Positions 35,352-47,048 of a stretch of DNA of 64,000 nt are shown here, one piece after another (within the stretch, counting starts at the first letter, position 1; every line of letters starts with the position of its first letter). Both the position numbers and the translations under genes were made by a program. Under the pieces are notes generated by a model that searched no databases, was not told the DNA's origin, and saw only the letters and a list, made by a program, of their open reading frames with translations. The stretch spans positions 1,029,700 to 1,093,699 of the forward strand of contig VYZB01000295.1 of NCBI GenBank assembly GCA_013397455.1, given 5' to 3'. The stretch comes from Crotophaga sulcirostris (Eukaryota > Chordata > Aves > Cuculiformes > Crotophagidae).

Positions 35352-35592
35352 CAGAATCACAGAACATCCGGAGTTGGAAGGGACCCAACAAGGAACATCG
35401 AGTCCAACTCCTGTCCCTGCAGAGGACAACCCCAACATTCACCCCATGTGTCCAAGGGCCAAACGCTTCTGGAATATTGTCAGGTTTGATGTGACTGCTT
35501 CCCTGGGGAGCTGTTCCAGGGCTCCACCACCCTCTGGGTTAAGAACCTTCTCCTGATGTCCAACCCTCCCCTGGCACATCTTCCTGCCATAA
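35352..35592 (-). mobile_element. CR1 fragment, older subfamily
   Basis: Tail agaatcacagaacatccgga, then 'gttggaagggacccaacaag' and 'catcgagtccaactcctgtc'. The 3' UTR differs from the other copies and is more diverged, so this is an older CR1 type. Confidence 0.85.
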
Positions 35593-35624
35593 ATCGTGGG
35601 ATGACAGCCTTGGTATCACCGCTG

Positions 35625-35945
35625 CTGGGATCCCGGGCCGGCTCCCAGGAAAGGGACGGGGGGTCCAGATCCCAAGAACCGCCGCTGGGAAGGGGATGGG
35701 GTGCCCAGATCCTGGGAAGGAGCGAACAGGGAGCTCGGTTCCCGGGAAGGAGTGACCGCCAGGAGAGAGGAAAAGGGGCTCCCGGGAAGGAGGGGAACGG
35801 GGAGCCGGGGAAAATAGTGGGACCGGGGATCCCGGGAAGGGACGAGGAACCCGGGAAGGAGCGGCCGCTGGGAATGAAGGAGCAGGTGGTCCTGGGAAGA
35901 AGCGACCGCCGAGAGGGACGGTTCAGGGCTCCTGGTCCCGGTTCT
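35625..35945. repeat. Degenerate GC-rich tandem repeat in PCMT-like 5' intron
   Basis: Variants of 'cccgggaaggagcgaccgc' recur about a dozen times with irregular spacing. The array runs up to the donor of the presumed first exon at 35949. Confidence 0.7.
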
Positions 35946-35948
35946 CAC

Positions 35949-36215
35949 CGCGCAGCCCCGGTTCCAGGCGTAGCGGTGCCCTCACTTTCGCCGCGCAGCG
36001 ACACTTCCGCCCTTCCCCAAGATGCCGCCGCGGCGGCCTCAGCGTCCCCCGCGCTTCCGGCTGAGTCCACACCCCCCGCCGCGCAACGGACCAATAGAAC
36101 GCCGTCTCGCCGCCGGGGAGGCACGGTGATTAGCCAGATCCGGATGCCAGTCAATGCGTATGGGAAGCTGTCACGGCTGTCTGTGTTTACGGTGCGGGCG
36201 CTGGCGGTGGCCGAG
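35949..36215. promoter_or_regulatory. Shared divergent promoter of PCMT-like gene and CCDC32, with both first exons
   Basis: CpG-rich. On the minus strand a donor CTGCGCG|GTGAGAAC at 35949/35948 marks the end of a presumed first exon of the PCMT-like gene; an acceptor CTCTCCGCAG at about 35265 would join it in frame to the MRW exon. On the plus strand, donor ggccgag|gtaagg at 36215/36216 ends a non-coding first exon of CCDC32. Between them lie CTTCCG at 36004 and 36054 (ETS-type), a YY1-like aagatgccgcc near 36019, and CCAAT at 36091. No TATA box. Confidence 0.7.
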
Positions 36216-36239
36216 GTAAGGGGGCCGGGACTGGGGCCC

Positions 36240-36450
36240 TCCCGGGGAGCAGCGGTGCCGGGGCCCTCTTTGGGGTCTCCTCATTGGGTCTCAGGGATCT
36301 CTCCTGAGTCCTTCAGGGGGATCCCTCAGGGGTCCCTCAAAGTTCCCTCCTTGTGGTCTCAGGGCGTCCCTCACTGGGATCTCTCAGGGGGTCCCTCAAG
36401 GGGGTTCCTCACTGGGGTCTCACGGGGTCCCTCAGGCCCTGAGGGGCTTG
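36240..36450. repeat. Degenerate repeat in CCDC32 intron 1
   Basis: Variants of 'ggtctcagggggtccctcag' repeat irregularly. No reading frame is implied. Confidence 0.6.
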
Positions 36451-36640
36451 CCAGCCCCCTGGGTGTAAAACGGGGCATGACAGAGCTTTCACTGCGCTCT
36501 GGAGCAAGGCCACGCGTCCCCGGGGCACTGAGGGGCTCCCTGAAAACCCTAGGGATGTGACTGGGGCAGAGGGAAGGTGCGGGAGAGAGAGCTTTCTGTT
36601 CGATGTTCATCGTTTATTATCCCCATCTCAGGACTCCACG

Positions 36641-39600
36641 ATGAGAATGGTCGAGAGCGTTGACTCTGTCGTCACCAGGCCCGGTGAAGATCTGTGGGCT
36701 GAGATCTGCTCCTGCCTGCCGCACCCCGACCAGAAGGATGCTGGCGACGCTTTCACAGACTCCTTCCTGGATTTCTGTGCTGATGGAGAAAGTCAAGGCA
36801 GTGGATCAGATGGCTCTTCTCAAACAAATCTGAAGCCCTGGGCACCCCTGCATGATTCAGAGGTGTATTTGGCATCCCTAGGTGAGTGGGGGGGCTTTGA
36901 TTTCTCCATTCGCTGCGGTGCCTGGTGACAGCTGTGGCTCTGTCTATGCAGCTGAGGTGACAGCACTCACAGTTTGGTTGGAAAGGTGTCTTGCACCTCT
37001 TTAATTGAACATCTGACTCATTTACTGCGAGTGCCTGAGTTGAAGTGAGAAGCATAGTCATGGCTCCTTCAGTGATGCCATAGAAAGGAACTTTTTATCA
37101 AGTACAAACCAAAGAATTTGGGTTTTTTTTCCCCCAGAATAAGGAGGGACACTGCTGTTTTTTTCTCTGAAGAGCATATGGTCCCTCTGTAGTTGTCTTC
37201 GAGGGGGGAACTGCATTTTGAACTCATCACAAAGTCTATGTAGTTTTGTGCTACTAGTGCTCGTCTCATTCTTTTTCTGAAGTCTCAGGAAATGCTTCTG
37301 CATGAAAAGTGAAGTTTCTTTGTCACCTGCTTTCTGTTTGGAAATTAGCGGGGCAGGTATGGGAAAGAGAACTCCGAGGCTTCCCCAAATCATGCCTGAT
37401 GGACTCTGCATTTTAAGCTGACAGATCGGGCAAGATCGTCTTTGTGCAGTTGCTTCTCTTAATTTCTGTGTAATCTATAAAGGCATAAATTGATTGTGAA
37501 CAGTGTAACAGCCAATAAAAACACATGGTGCAAGGGATGATGAGATCACCAATACCAGAGCTAACATCCTGGTAGAGCTCAGTGCTGCATCTTTTGCTCT
37601 AAGGCTGTGGGATTCGTTACCCTATTTTAAGGGTTCCCTGCTCCCTTCAGAGTCCTCCAATCCTAGGACAGGGTTAATTTAACTTTTTTTTGATACAGAA
37701 GTCCGTATTCTTTTCTTCCATTTCAGAAAATCATAATAAAGACCTTTCTTGCCTTTTCACAGAGAGAAGACTGATGCGACTCAAAGGCTTGTCTCAGGAG
37801 GTGACCTCCAAGGACATGCTGCGCACACTCTCCCAGGCCAAGAAGGAGTGCTGGGACCGGTTCCTGCAGGAGAAGTTTGAGTCCGAATTGTACATAGAGG
37901 GACACGACTCTGATGAGAGGTAAGAGCAGCCAATGAGAAGGGATTCTCCCCCTCTACTCCTCTCTAGGGAGACCCCACCTGGAGCCCAGTGTACAGTTCT
38001 GGAATCCCCAACATAAGAAAGATATGGAACTGTTGGAATGGGTCCAGAGGAGGCCACAGAGATGATCCAAGGACTGGAGCACCTCTGCTGTGAGGACAGG
38101 CTGAGAGTTGGGGTTGTTCAGCCTGGAGAAGAGAAGGCTGTGGGGATACCTTAGAGCAGCCTCCCAGTACTGAAAGGGGCTCCAGGAAAGCTGAGGAGGG
38201 ACTTTTGGTCAGGGTGTGCAGGAACAGGATGAGGGGGAATGGTTTTTAGCTGCAAGAGGGGAGATTGAGATGAGATCTTGGGAAGAAATGTTTTCCTGTG
38301 AGGGTGGGGAGGCCCTGGCCCAGGTTGTCCAGAGCAGTGGTAGCTGCCCCATCTTTGGAGGTGTTCAAGGCCAGGTTGGATGGGGCTTGGAGCCCCCTGA
38401 TCCAGTGGGAGTTATCCCTGCCCATGGCAGGGAGGTTGGAACTGGATGGGCTTTGAGATCCCTTCCAACCCAAACCATTCTACAATTCCCACTTTCTGTG
38501 CTGGCAAACAGACTGCATTCCTTAAACGCTAAACCCAGTATTTGTCAGAACTTGTGACAGGGTGTTGTGACAAACGTACCATCAGGCTGCAGCGTGGTGA
38601 GGCTCTTGTGGGCTCTCTGAAACTGTTTGGTAGCGACCTTTGCATCGTGCTGGAGGGGAGGACACACGGTCTGAGCTTTCAGTGCTCTTCACCGATGTTT
38701 GCATCCTTCAGACTGGGATGATCCAGCATGGAAACAACTGGAACCTACTTGATAACTTCCCCTTTCTGTTTTGAGTAGGGAAGGAGGGGTGTCCAGTGTG
38801 TCTCAGATTGCTTTTCTTAAGGCTTAACATTTAAAGCAGACCCCAGGCCATCCCCTGTGCCTTTGCAAGGGTCCAGTTAAGCACTACTTCAAACACAAGT
38901 GGGACTGGAAGTTCTTTAGAGGGTAAAGAAATCTCATCACAAGTGGCTCTCCCTTCCCTGCCTCTCGCTCCCCCATTGCCCTTTCACAAATGAAGTACAA
39001 ATTAGGATGAGAGCCCTTCTCTTTAGCCATCTCACATTTCCAATCACTTACACTGCTCTCCATATTTCTCCTTTCTGAGCTGACATTTTTTTGATTGCTT
39101 CTAGCTGAAAAGAAGATTATTTTTTCTCCCTTGAAGCAAATCTACTTATGCCAGTTTGGGAGTTTTAAGAATGGAAAATAATCCCTGTTTATAAGGAGTT
39201 TTTAGATTCTTTCTTTGACCACTTAACTTCAATGTGATTTATATTTAAAACCAAGCTTTTCTAGATGTGTGTACTTTTTCTACTCCGTTTTTAAAAGCTG
39301 GGGATGTTATCCATGAAGGACTTTTCTTCCCCAGACTTTGACTGTGAAGTTAGAGGTCACTCCTGAATGGTGCCAAACTATTTGATTCTCACCCAGCAGC
39401 GCAATTAGACAAGGGATAAGCACATGGATAATTTCAAGGACATTGCCAAGTGAAACACTTCTCTTGTGAAAGAATGAGAACAAGTTTGTTTTGTTGTGGC
39501 AGTACTGAACGACTCAAATCACACTTCTGGAAGATGGGCACACACACACACACACGTGTATACATTTAAAAACTTAAACTTTTAGGGTTACAGCCAGCAT

Positions 39601-40663
39601 TTAAACAAAGACAGGGGTGGATCTGTTCTGTTTGGAGCAGTTATTGTGCGGTAGGCTGTAAGACAATAATTATTAAGGAGCCCCCCAGTACTGAAAGGGG
39701 CTCCAGGAAAGCTGGGGAGGCGCTCTTGATCAGGGAGTGCAGGGACAGGATGAGGGGAACAGTTTGAAGCTGAAAGAGCGGAGAGAAATGTTTTCCTGTG
39801 AGGGTGGGGAGGCCCTGGCCCAGGTTGCCCAGAGGAGTGGTGGCTGCCCCATCCCTGGAGATGTTCAAGGCCAGGATGGATGGGGCTTGGAGCCCCCTGA
39901 TCCAGTGGGGGGTGTCCCTGCTCATGGCAGGGTGTTGGAACTGGATGGGCTTTGAGGTCCCTTCCAATTCTGTGATTCCATGCTAGTGTAGTTTTATAGA
40001 CAGCTGTAGAATCCACGCTGCCTTTTCCTTCTTTACTCCTTCGCTGTTATTAATGGTCACACATTTCTATATGTGCATCCCATTTCAGTTTTGTTCCCTT
40101 CACCTCCCCAGTATTTCCTAATCATCACACTGAGGCAGTTCTCTGGTAGGTTGGTTTGGTTTAACACTAGTTTTCTTACTTCCCGCCCAAAAAGCTGGAA
40201 GTGGAAGTGTAGTCTGTGACTACCCAGGCAAACTGGTACCTTAGGAATGCAAGGGCTGATGTCCCTGCTAGAGATTCTTTTCACCTAGAGGAATCTGAGC
40301 TTAAAGCTTCTCTAACCATAGCTGGAAAAGCCCAATGACAGCAAAACGGCTTTGTAGAATGAAATATCTCTGACACATGGATCAGTCTCGTGACAGAGCT
40401 TATCTGTGGGAGCAGGAATACCTGCAGTGTTGGAAGAAATATATGTGGGGGATTTTCCTGACGCTTTTTTCATGCATTCCTGCGAGGGATCTCTCGTTTC
40501 ATTTGTGTCTTTTCTTTCCCTCAGCACGCTGGAGCATCTGAAGCGGTGGCTGCAACCTGATAAAGTAGCAATCAATACCGAGGAGGTGCAGTACCTCATC
40601 CCTCCAGAGTATCAGCAGGAGAAGCAGGAGACTGAGGAGGAACCTCCAGCTGCAGAGCACTGA
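36641..40663 (+). CDS. CCDC32: Coiled-coil domain-containing protein 32
   Basis: Three coding exons: 36641-36881, 37763-37919, 40525-40663 (TGA 40661-40663), phases kept; 537 nt, 178 residues (human 185). Exon 2 of the transcript starts at 36632 after ccccatctcag; ATG 36641 gives [20 protein letters not shown], aligning with the human start. Conserved blocks: [49 protein letters not shown] with [14 protein letters not shown] (the predicted helix/coiled coil), and [16 protein letters not shown]. The C-terminus is acidic and loosely conserved. CCDC32 acts in clathrin-mediated endocytosis, where it is reported to help assemble the AP2 adaptor, in the cytosol. The gene shares its promoter with the PCMT-like gene. 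A CR1 sits in intron 3 right after the exon 3 donor. Confidence 0.95.
37955..38490 (+). mobile_element. CR1 LINE, 5' truncated, in CCDC32 intron 3
   Basis: Plus orientation from 'ctctagggagaccccacctg' to the ccaaaccattctacaattcc tail, beginning about 35 bases after the exon donor. Confidence 0.93.
39538..39556. repeat. (CA)n microsatellite
   Basis: An uninterrupted run of about nine CA units in CCDC32 intron 3. Confidence 0.9.
39676..39985 (+). mobile_element. CR1 LINE, 5' truncated, in CCDC32 intron 3
   Basis: Plus orientation, from 'gagccccccagtactgaaag' to 'cccttccaattctgtgattc'. Confidence 0.92.
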
Positions 40664-40771
40664 GCCACACCAGCCCTACTGCAGAGCTGCCTCTTGTCCC
40701 AGCCCTGATGAAGTTGTGCCCAGCAACATAATAATGGGGGAAAAGGGGAGCAAAGTTGCCAGTTATCGATC

Positions 40772-40777
40772 ATTAAA
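40772..40777 (+). promoter_or_regulatory. Possible CCDC32 poly(A) signal (ATTAAA)
   Basis: ATTAAA about 110 bases past the stop. It is the common variant signal; no AATAAA is seen in the next kilobase, so a longer 3' UTR cannot be ruled out. Confidence 0.4.
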
Positions 40778-42595
40778 GAACCCCAAACACACACAAACCC
40801 AGCTCTGGGCCTCCAGCAACCGGTGCTTGTTACAGACAAGAGTGGAACACCTGTGGCAATGTGCGCTGAACTACAGTCTCACTTCCATCTTCTCCCAGCC
40901 TGTAGCAACCCAACCATTCCAGTCTGAATGTGAATTGTCTGTAGCTTATCAGGAGACACAGTAAACTAAAGAAAAGCAATTCTCTGGACCCAGCAGCAAC
41001 CGTAACGGTCTAGAATAGAATAGACAAAACCACCGAACCCTGGTTCCTCCCTGTCTTGTACCGTTTTGTTACTCAGATGGGCATTGTTTTCCTTTTCTGC
41101 GAGGTCCCCTGTTTTCTGGAGGTGTTTGCTATTTGTCTGAGCTGTGCCTGGAGGAGGACAGATTTTTCACCTTTGTGTCTGGAACCCTACAGGAAGCTGT
41201 CATTGGGATTGTTAAATCAATGGTGTCATTGTAACTATTTCACATTCCTCGCTGTGTAATGTACCCTCCTATAATATCCCCTTCACTGGCCAGACTCTGT
41301 TAGTGAATAGATGGGAGAGGGGAGAAAAAACACTTTTTCTCTTCTTGGTCATTTTTTACCTGTTCTTTGTCTCCCTTGGCCTCTCCACAAGTGGATCAGG
41401 TGAGATGGTGTATGGGGAAAGCAAGAGCGATAACCAGGGATGCTACAAATAACTTCTTTTCATCACAGGCTTGCATAAAAGATATTTAAAGTCAGCTAAT
41501 TCTAATAGTTAATTGTTTTCCACCCTATGTCACTCTGCAGAGGGTCATTTCCCATTTCTAATCAAAGAACCTGTAAGCACGTACCTGTGTTAAGACAGAA
41601 GCTTCTCTAACCTGTGCGTTCTGCCCTGGTGTGGACTCTGAAGGTCGATAGAGGGAAGCAGCGTACGCCTTCTGTTGGATAAAGCTCGCCAAGACAGAGA
41701 TTGTAAGGGCAGCTCTAGTTTATGCACGCTGGATTCATACCGTATTCACTGTACCTGTATGAAAATACATTTTAAAAGTAGCTTCATGTGAGCCTTGCAT
41801 CCTGTCTCTGCAGCCACAAATGGGGCTGTTCCCTCACTTGACGGCTGCTGGTCCATGTCATGACTCTGTGGTTGTTTCCACCATTGGCTCCATGAGGAAA
41901 ACTGCCCGCCCAGGCTCACCGGTTACAAAAGCCCACACTTATACCTCTCCGTTAGAACAAACACTGGTTTATTTAAGACTTGAGACACAAGGTGACTCAC
42001 CTGGGTGTCCATGGTAGTTGCAAGTCTCCTGCCTTGTTGCAGGGTGGGTTTTGTCATCTTTTAAGGGCTTCTTTTAATTAATCTCTAAAAATAAGTCAGC
42101 TTTCATGTGCAGGAGCTGCTGCAAGTCTCTCTTGGCTGTGATGCAAAGACCCTGCTGAGTGTTTCCCAGAAATGGGGTGTGCAGAGAGGGAAAGAGCAGA
42201 TTCTGTCTGTACCAAGGCTGTTTCGTAGCCAATACGTTTCCTTCTTGTGATTAGCAGTAACTGTGAAGATGATTTCTATTACTTTCCCTACTCTCATTAA
42301 AGCTCCTTGAGAAAGAAATTCAAAATAACTGCACTGAAACATCTACAACTCAGGGTCCACAGAACAGAGAGGAGGGACCTCAGAGAGCAGCTCCCACCAT
42401 TTCATTTTTAAAATAGCATAGAATACCAAGAAAGGGTCTGGGAAAGCTGCAGTGCACACACACAGAATGAGCTGGGCTCTTGGTGTTTGCATTGACACCC
42501 AGGTACTTCTGTACAGGTGACTGAGGAATGAGGTCAGCTGCCTTGGTGTGCCCAAAACACTGGCTACTCCGAGTAGCTACTTCTGCTGGATGGAG
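40778..42595. other. Intergenic stretch downstream of CCDC32
   Basis: About 1.8 kb of unique sequence without repeats or recognisable exons. Confidence 0.5.
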
Positions 42596-42596
42596 A

Positions 42597-43085
42597 TCAT
42601 GGAATGGTTTGGATTGGAAGGAACCTCAAAGCCCATCCAGTTCCAACACCCTGCCATGAGCAGGGACACCTCCCACTGGATCAGGGGGCTCCAAGCCCCA
42701 TCCAACCTGGCCTTGAACACCTCCAGGGATGGGGCAGCCAACACTTCTCTGGGCAACCTGGGCCAGGGCCTCCCCACCCTCACAGCAAAACATTTCTTCC
42801 CAAGATCTCATCTCAATCTCCCCTCTTGCAGCTGAAAACCATTCCCCCTCATCCTGTTCCTGCACTCCTGACCCAGAGTCCCTCCTCAGCTTTCCTGGAG
42901 CCCCTTTCAGTACTGGAGGCTGCTCCAAGGTCATCCCACAGCCTTCTCTTCTCCAGGCTGAACAACCTCAAATCTCAGCCTGTCCTCATAGCAGAGGTGC
43001 TCCAGCCCTCAGATCATCTCCATGGCCTCCTCTGTACTTGCTCCAACAGTTCCATGTCCTTCTTATGCTGGGGATTCCAGAAGTC
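42597..43085 (-). mobile_element. CR1 LINE, 5' truncated
   Basis: Minus orientation from atcatggaatggtttggatt to 'tcttatgctggggattccag'. Confidence 0.93.
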
Positions 43086-43431
43086 CTCCTGCCACGTGTG
43101 GGGAGCAGGCACTGACCGCTTCCATCAGGGATTTCCAGTTAAAAGAGAGACCAGAATAACCGGGTACCAAGCAGGGTGGAGGCCTGAAGGTCAGCCAGAT
43201 GCTGCTTGGTGGAGGAGAAGAACCAGCGCTAGGACTTCAGTGGGTGATTGAAGAGCTCTTCATGAACGGCCACATCCGGTTCCAGCAGGGAGTCTCCATC
43301 CCCATGGGGTGCACCAGGTCTCTGGCTTCTCTAGATGTAACATCTAATCTGCCGTGTCCAGTGTGGCCCAGAAAGCTGAATGAGCACAGCAGCTTGGATG
43401 CTCAGTCACCATGCTGGACACAAGTCAGGAT

Positions 43432-43680
43432 GAGAAGACAAGAGGAAATGGCCTCAAGTTGCACCAGGGCAGGTTCAGATTAGACATCACGAAAAATTTC
43501 TTCACAGAAAGGGTTCTCGAGCACTGGCAGAGGCTGCCCAGGGTGGTGGTGGAGTCTCCATCCCTGGGGGAGGTGTAAAGGACGGGCAGATGAGGTGCTC
43601 AGGGATCTGGTTTAGTAGTGGACAGGTATTGTTGGACTTGACGATCTCAAAGGTCTTACCCAACCAAACAATCCTATAAG
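43432..43680 (+). mobile_element. CR1 LINE, second subfamily
   Basis: Has the 'cctcaagttgcaccagggca' block and a tail 'gatctcaaaggtcttaccca'. Confidence 0.9.
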
Positions 43681-43734
43681 CCCTTAACAATCTGCCCTGT
43701 CCACCTCAGCCAGGGTCAGCAGGGCAATTATCCC

Positions 43735-43985
43735 ACCTTTAATTGCACCTCTCATTACCACCAAGCTCGCAATAAGCACTCTCACATAGTGTAATGGAAA
43801 CAAAGTAATTACTGCAGTCACCAGACACCGATATTATTGCTTGCCACTCAAACCTCATTAGGAGCCGTACATTAACTTCACCCTGCCACCAAAATCAATA
43901 TTGGAGCAACACTCAGTTCCTCTTAATCACACGATGCAACCACGTTACAGTAATAAACACCCAATTAAGGCTAATTTCTCCCAAG
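43735..43985. other. Unique A/T-rich block with many ATTA/TAAT cores
   Basis: Repeat-free stretch between two CR1 copies holding about ten ATTA or TAAT homeodomain cores. It could be a conserved enhancer, but only an alignment to other birds could show this. Confidence 0.25.
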
Positions 43986-44249
43986 ACCCTGTTTTCCAAT
44001 TCTTTCTCCACGTAGCAATCGATGGTGCAGCAACTTGCTAACGTGAAATAAGCAGCAAATCATTTCCAAAAGGAAAATTGGAGTGAAAAAAGCATCTCTA
44101 ATGTGACAGAAGTGGAAAGAAAAGGTGGGAGAGAGGATGGGACAGGAACTGAGCTCCAAGTGGATCCTGCGGAAGGGAAGATGTGGCATGCAAACAGCAG
44201 TGCTCGCACAAACCACTCCAACATCTCAGCTCCAGCACAGGAATAACAG

Positions 44250-44422
44250 TTGGTGCCCAGAGAAGTGGCAGCTGCCCCATCCCTGGAGATGTTCAAGGCC
44301 AGGTTGGATGGGGCTTGGAGCACCCTGATCCAGTAGGAGGTGTCCCTGCCTATGGGAGGGGGTGGAACTAGATGGGCTTTGAGGTCCCTTCCGACCCAAA
44401 CCATTCCATGATTTTATGATTT
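44250..44422 (+). mobile_element. CR1 3' end fragment
   Basis: From 'gtgcccagagaagtggcagc' to ccattccatgattttatgat. Confidence 0.92.
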
Positions 44423-44805
44423 GTAAACACCCACAGAAAACAGCCAGGAAATAAAAGTTCCTCTGCTCATTTCCCCACCTGAGGCTGCTGGGCATCAGCT
44501 GGATTGGACCAGTGACCCGATGTTGCTCCAGCAAAGCCTTCACAGCTCCCAGTGGCCAAGAACTCTTTGCATAGCACTGCTTTGCATCAGGCTGACTCCA
44601 GCCACAATTTTATTTAAGCCTTCCTCTCATTTCAAGCTTTCAGCACTAGGAAAGCTCTCCTGCCAGCTCTCCTGCATCCTCCTCATGGACCAGCTGCTTT
44701 TGCGGGGTTCTCCAGGGCTCATCAGGGTGAGGAAAGGGACATGATGTCTCTGCCATCACTTGGGAACACAGCTGGGGGAAAACCCTCAGCCAAAGGTGGG
44801 CAAAG

Positions 44806-44990
44806 TCCAGTGAAGCACTGGCAGAGTCTACCCAAGGCAGTGGTGGAGTCTCCTTCCCTGGAGGGGTTTAAAATTGTGTGGACATGGCACCTGGGGACAT
44901 GGTTTGGTCAGCACAGTGGGGTTGGGCTGATGGTTGGACTGGATGACCTGAGAGGGCTTTTCCAACCTCAGTGATTCCATGATTCTAAAC
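44806..44990 (+). mobile_element. CR1 3' end fragment, second subfamily
   Basis: From 'agtgaagcactggcagagtc' to 'cagtgattccatgattctaa'. Confidence 0.88.
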
Positions 44991-45857
44991 TGCACGCAAG
45001 CCCACGTGCCTGCAGAGCCCCTGCAGAGGCTGATGGGGAAGGACAGATGGATTTTTCCTTGCACTCCCCAGCTCACCTTCAGGCAGGTGCTCCCAGGAGA
45101 AGGACAGGTGGATCAGCAGCTCCAGTGGTCAAAGCACACACTTTTAGGTGACCCCTTCTTGCTCTGTCCCATTCGCAGTGCAGGGTTGGCACAATGGCGC
45201 TCTTCCATGGGAACCAAAGCACCTTTCTACCCCAACACCAAGGTGATGGAAACCTCCTCATCCCCACACACAGCTCTTCCCTCTCCCAGCTAACAGAACA
45301 AACCTGGTTTGAGATCTTTTTTCCTCCCATTATAAAGTTTTTCCTTTAAAGTTCTGCAAACTTCCAGGCCCAGGTCCCCACTAGGCCCTGCAAAGCCAGA
45401 GCAAAAACAACCACTGAACACAAACAACCCTCCCCAACAAAAGCCAGGCAGAACCTTTTATGTCTGATTGAGGAATTGGTTTCACCTCCTGGCTGCTTTA
45501 GGCACAGCTGAGGCCTTGGCAAGGCCACCGCAGCAGATCCACTGCTTTAATCACATCACGGAGTGATAGCCCTGGCTCCACATGGGCGTTGTTGGAGCCA
45601 CTGGACCCAAAACCTGGCTTGAGGGGAGGCTCCTACAGCCCCAACTTCAGCTGAAACAGCTGAGAGAGAAGAGATAGCTTATTAAAACAGCCCCTACCAC
45701 CCCTGGGGGCTCACACACAGTTGACCCATGTCACACGCACAGGCTGAATTCCAAAGAAAAACAATTTTAGTCACTTTCAGCCACATGGATCATGCTTGCT
45801 CTAAAACAAAAAGCTACCTTTTGCAAAAAAAATACCCTTTGGTGGCTGGATGACACC

Positions 45858-45988
45858 ATAGGATCATGGAATGGTTTGGGTTGGAAGGGATGTCAAAGCC
45901 TATCCAGTTCCACTCTCCTGCAATGGACAGGGACACCTCCCACTGGATCAGGGGGCTCCAAGCCCCATCCAACCTGCCCTTGAACATC
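45858..45988 (-). mobile_element. CR1 3' end fragment
   Basis: Tail ataggatcatggaatggttt, broken at 'cctgcccttgaacatc', where the C-rich repeat begins. Confidence 0.9.
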
Positions 45989-46260
45989 CCACTCTGCCCA
46001 CACCCCACTCTCCCCTCACCCCACGTCACCTTCACCCCTTGGCTTCCCATGGCTCCTTTCACCCCACACTGCCTACACCCCATGCCACTCTCACTCCCCT
46101 CTCCCCCCTCCCCATGTTCCCCACAGGTGCTCTCGCCCCATGGCTGCCCACACCCCACAGCACTCTCACCTCACACCACCCTTGACCCACAGGTGCCCAC
46201 ACCCCACACTTCCCTCACCCCACACCACCCCACTCTGGCCCCCACTCTCCCCCCACGGGT
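45989..46260. repeat. Low-complexity CACCC-rich tract
   Basis: Strongly strand-biased (C, A and T on plus), made of variants of 'ccccacactgcccacacccc'. It starts exactly where the adjoining CR1 breaks off. Confidence 0.8.
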
Positions 46261-46505
46261 GGGACCATCCAGCTCCTCCAGGGCCAAGAAGCTCCAGCAC
46301 TGGTGGGAACCAACCAACCAGTCCCCAAAGCAACACAAAAACTGGGGCGAACGTGGGTGAGAAGGGGTGGGGGGGGAGAGGAGAGAGGGGGTGCTCCTGG
46401 GGCTGAGCCCAAGCACGGGGCGCTCATCCCACCTTCCTCGGATGCCGGGGGAGGGCAGGAGCTGCTCAGCCCCAGCCCGGAGCTCCGGGCAGGTGCGGGG
46501 GCTCT

Positions 46506-46740
46506 GGGACCCCATCCCAGCCCCATCCTGGGAGGGGCACCAGGACCCCATCCCATTCCCATTCCGGGGGGGACCCCCGGGGCTGCATCCCAGCCCCATC
46601 CCAGGGGAGAATGCCCAGGACCCCATCCCAGACCCATTCTGGAGCGGTTCTTAGGACCACGTCCCGGCCCCATAGTGGGAGGGTTTCCCAGAACCCCATC
46701 CCAGCCTCACCCCCTGGGGGGCTCCCAAAGAACCCCACTT
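46506..46740. repeat. Minisatellite, 36-39 bp unit
   Basis: About six copies of a unit starting 'gaccccatcccagccccatc' and ending in a G-rich half. The C-rich and G-rich halves can pair within each unit, so it may fold into hairpins. Confidence 0.75.
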
Positions 46741-47028
46741 TTGGCACCCCACAAACCTCGCCGCCAGGTGCTCGTAGGGGCTCGCTCGGCTCCAGCGAAG
46801 GGACCAGAGGGACATCGATGCTTTACATTCATCATCCAATGGGCTTCTTAGCTGCATTTCCACCTGGATTTGGTGTTCCCACCTCGGGGATCTGGGGGTA
46901 CCTTATGGCGTGCACTCTGCGTGCAGCCACGGAGTAGAAAACCATAATATCTCTTGGCTAATTACAAAGGCTACTTAATTAATGCTGGTTTGACTCTCCA
47001 CTGGGTGGAAGCCGACTGGCAAAGTTCT

Positions 47029-47048
47029 CGGGGGGGGGGGTGGGGGGA
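47029..47048. repeat. Poly-G tract
   Basis: A run of about ten G, then T, then six G. It is also a place where an assembly may be unreliable. Confidence 0.8.

Noticed and set aside
35556..36560. 334-residue plus-strand open frame rich in G, R and P
   Set aside because: It is a translation of the cccgggaagg repeat, the shared promoter and the ggtccctcag repeat; GC-rich DNA lacks stops by chance.
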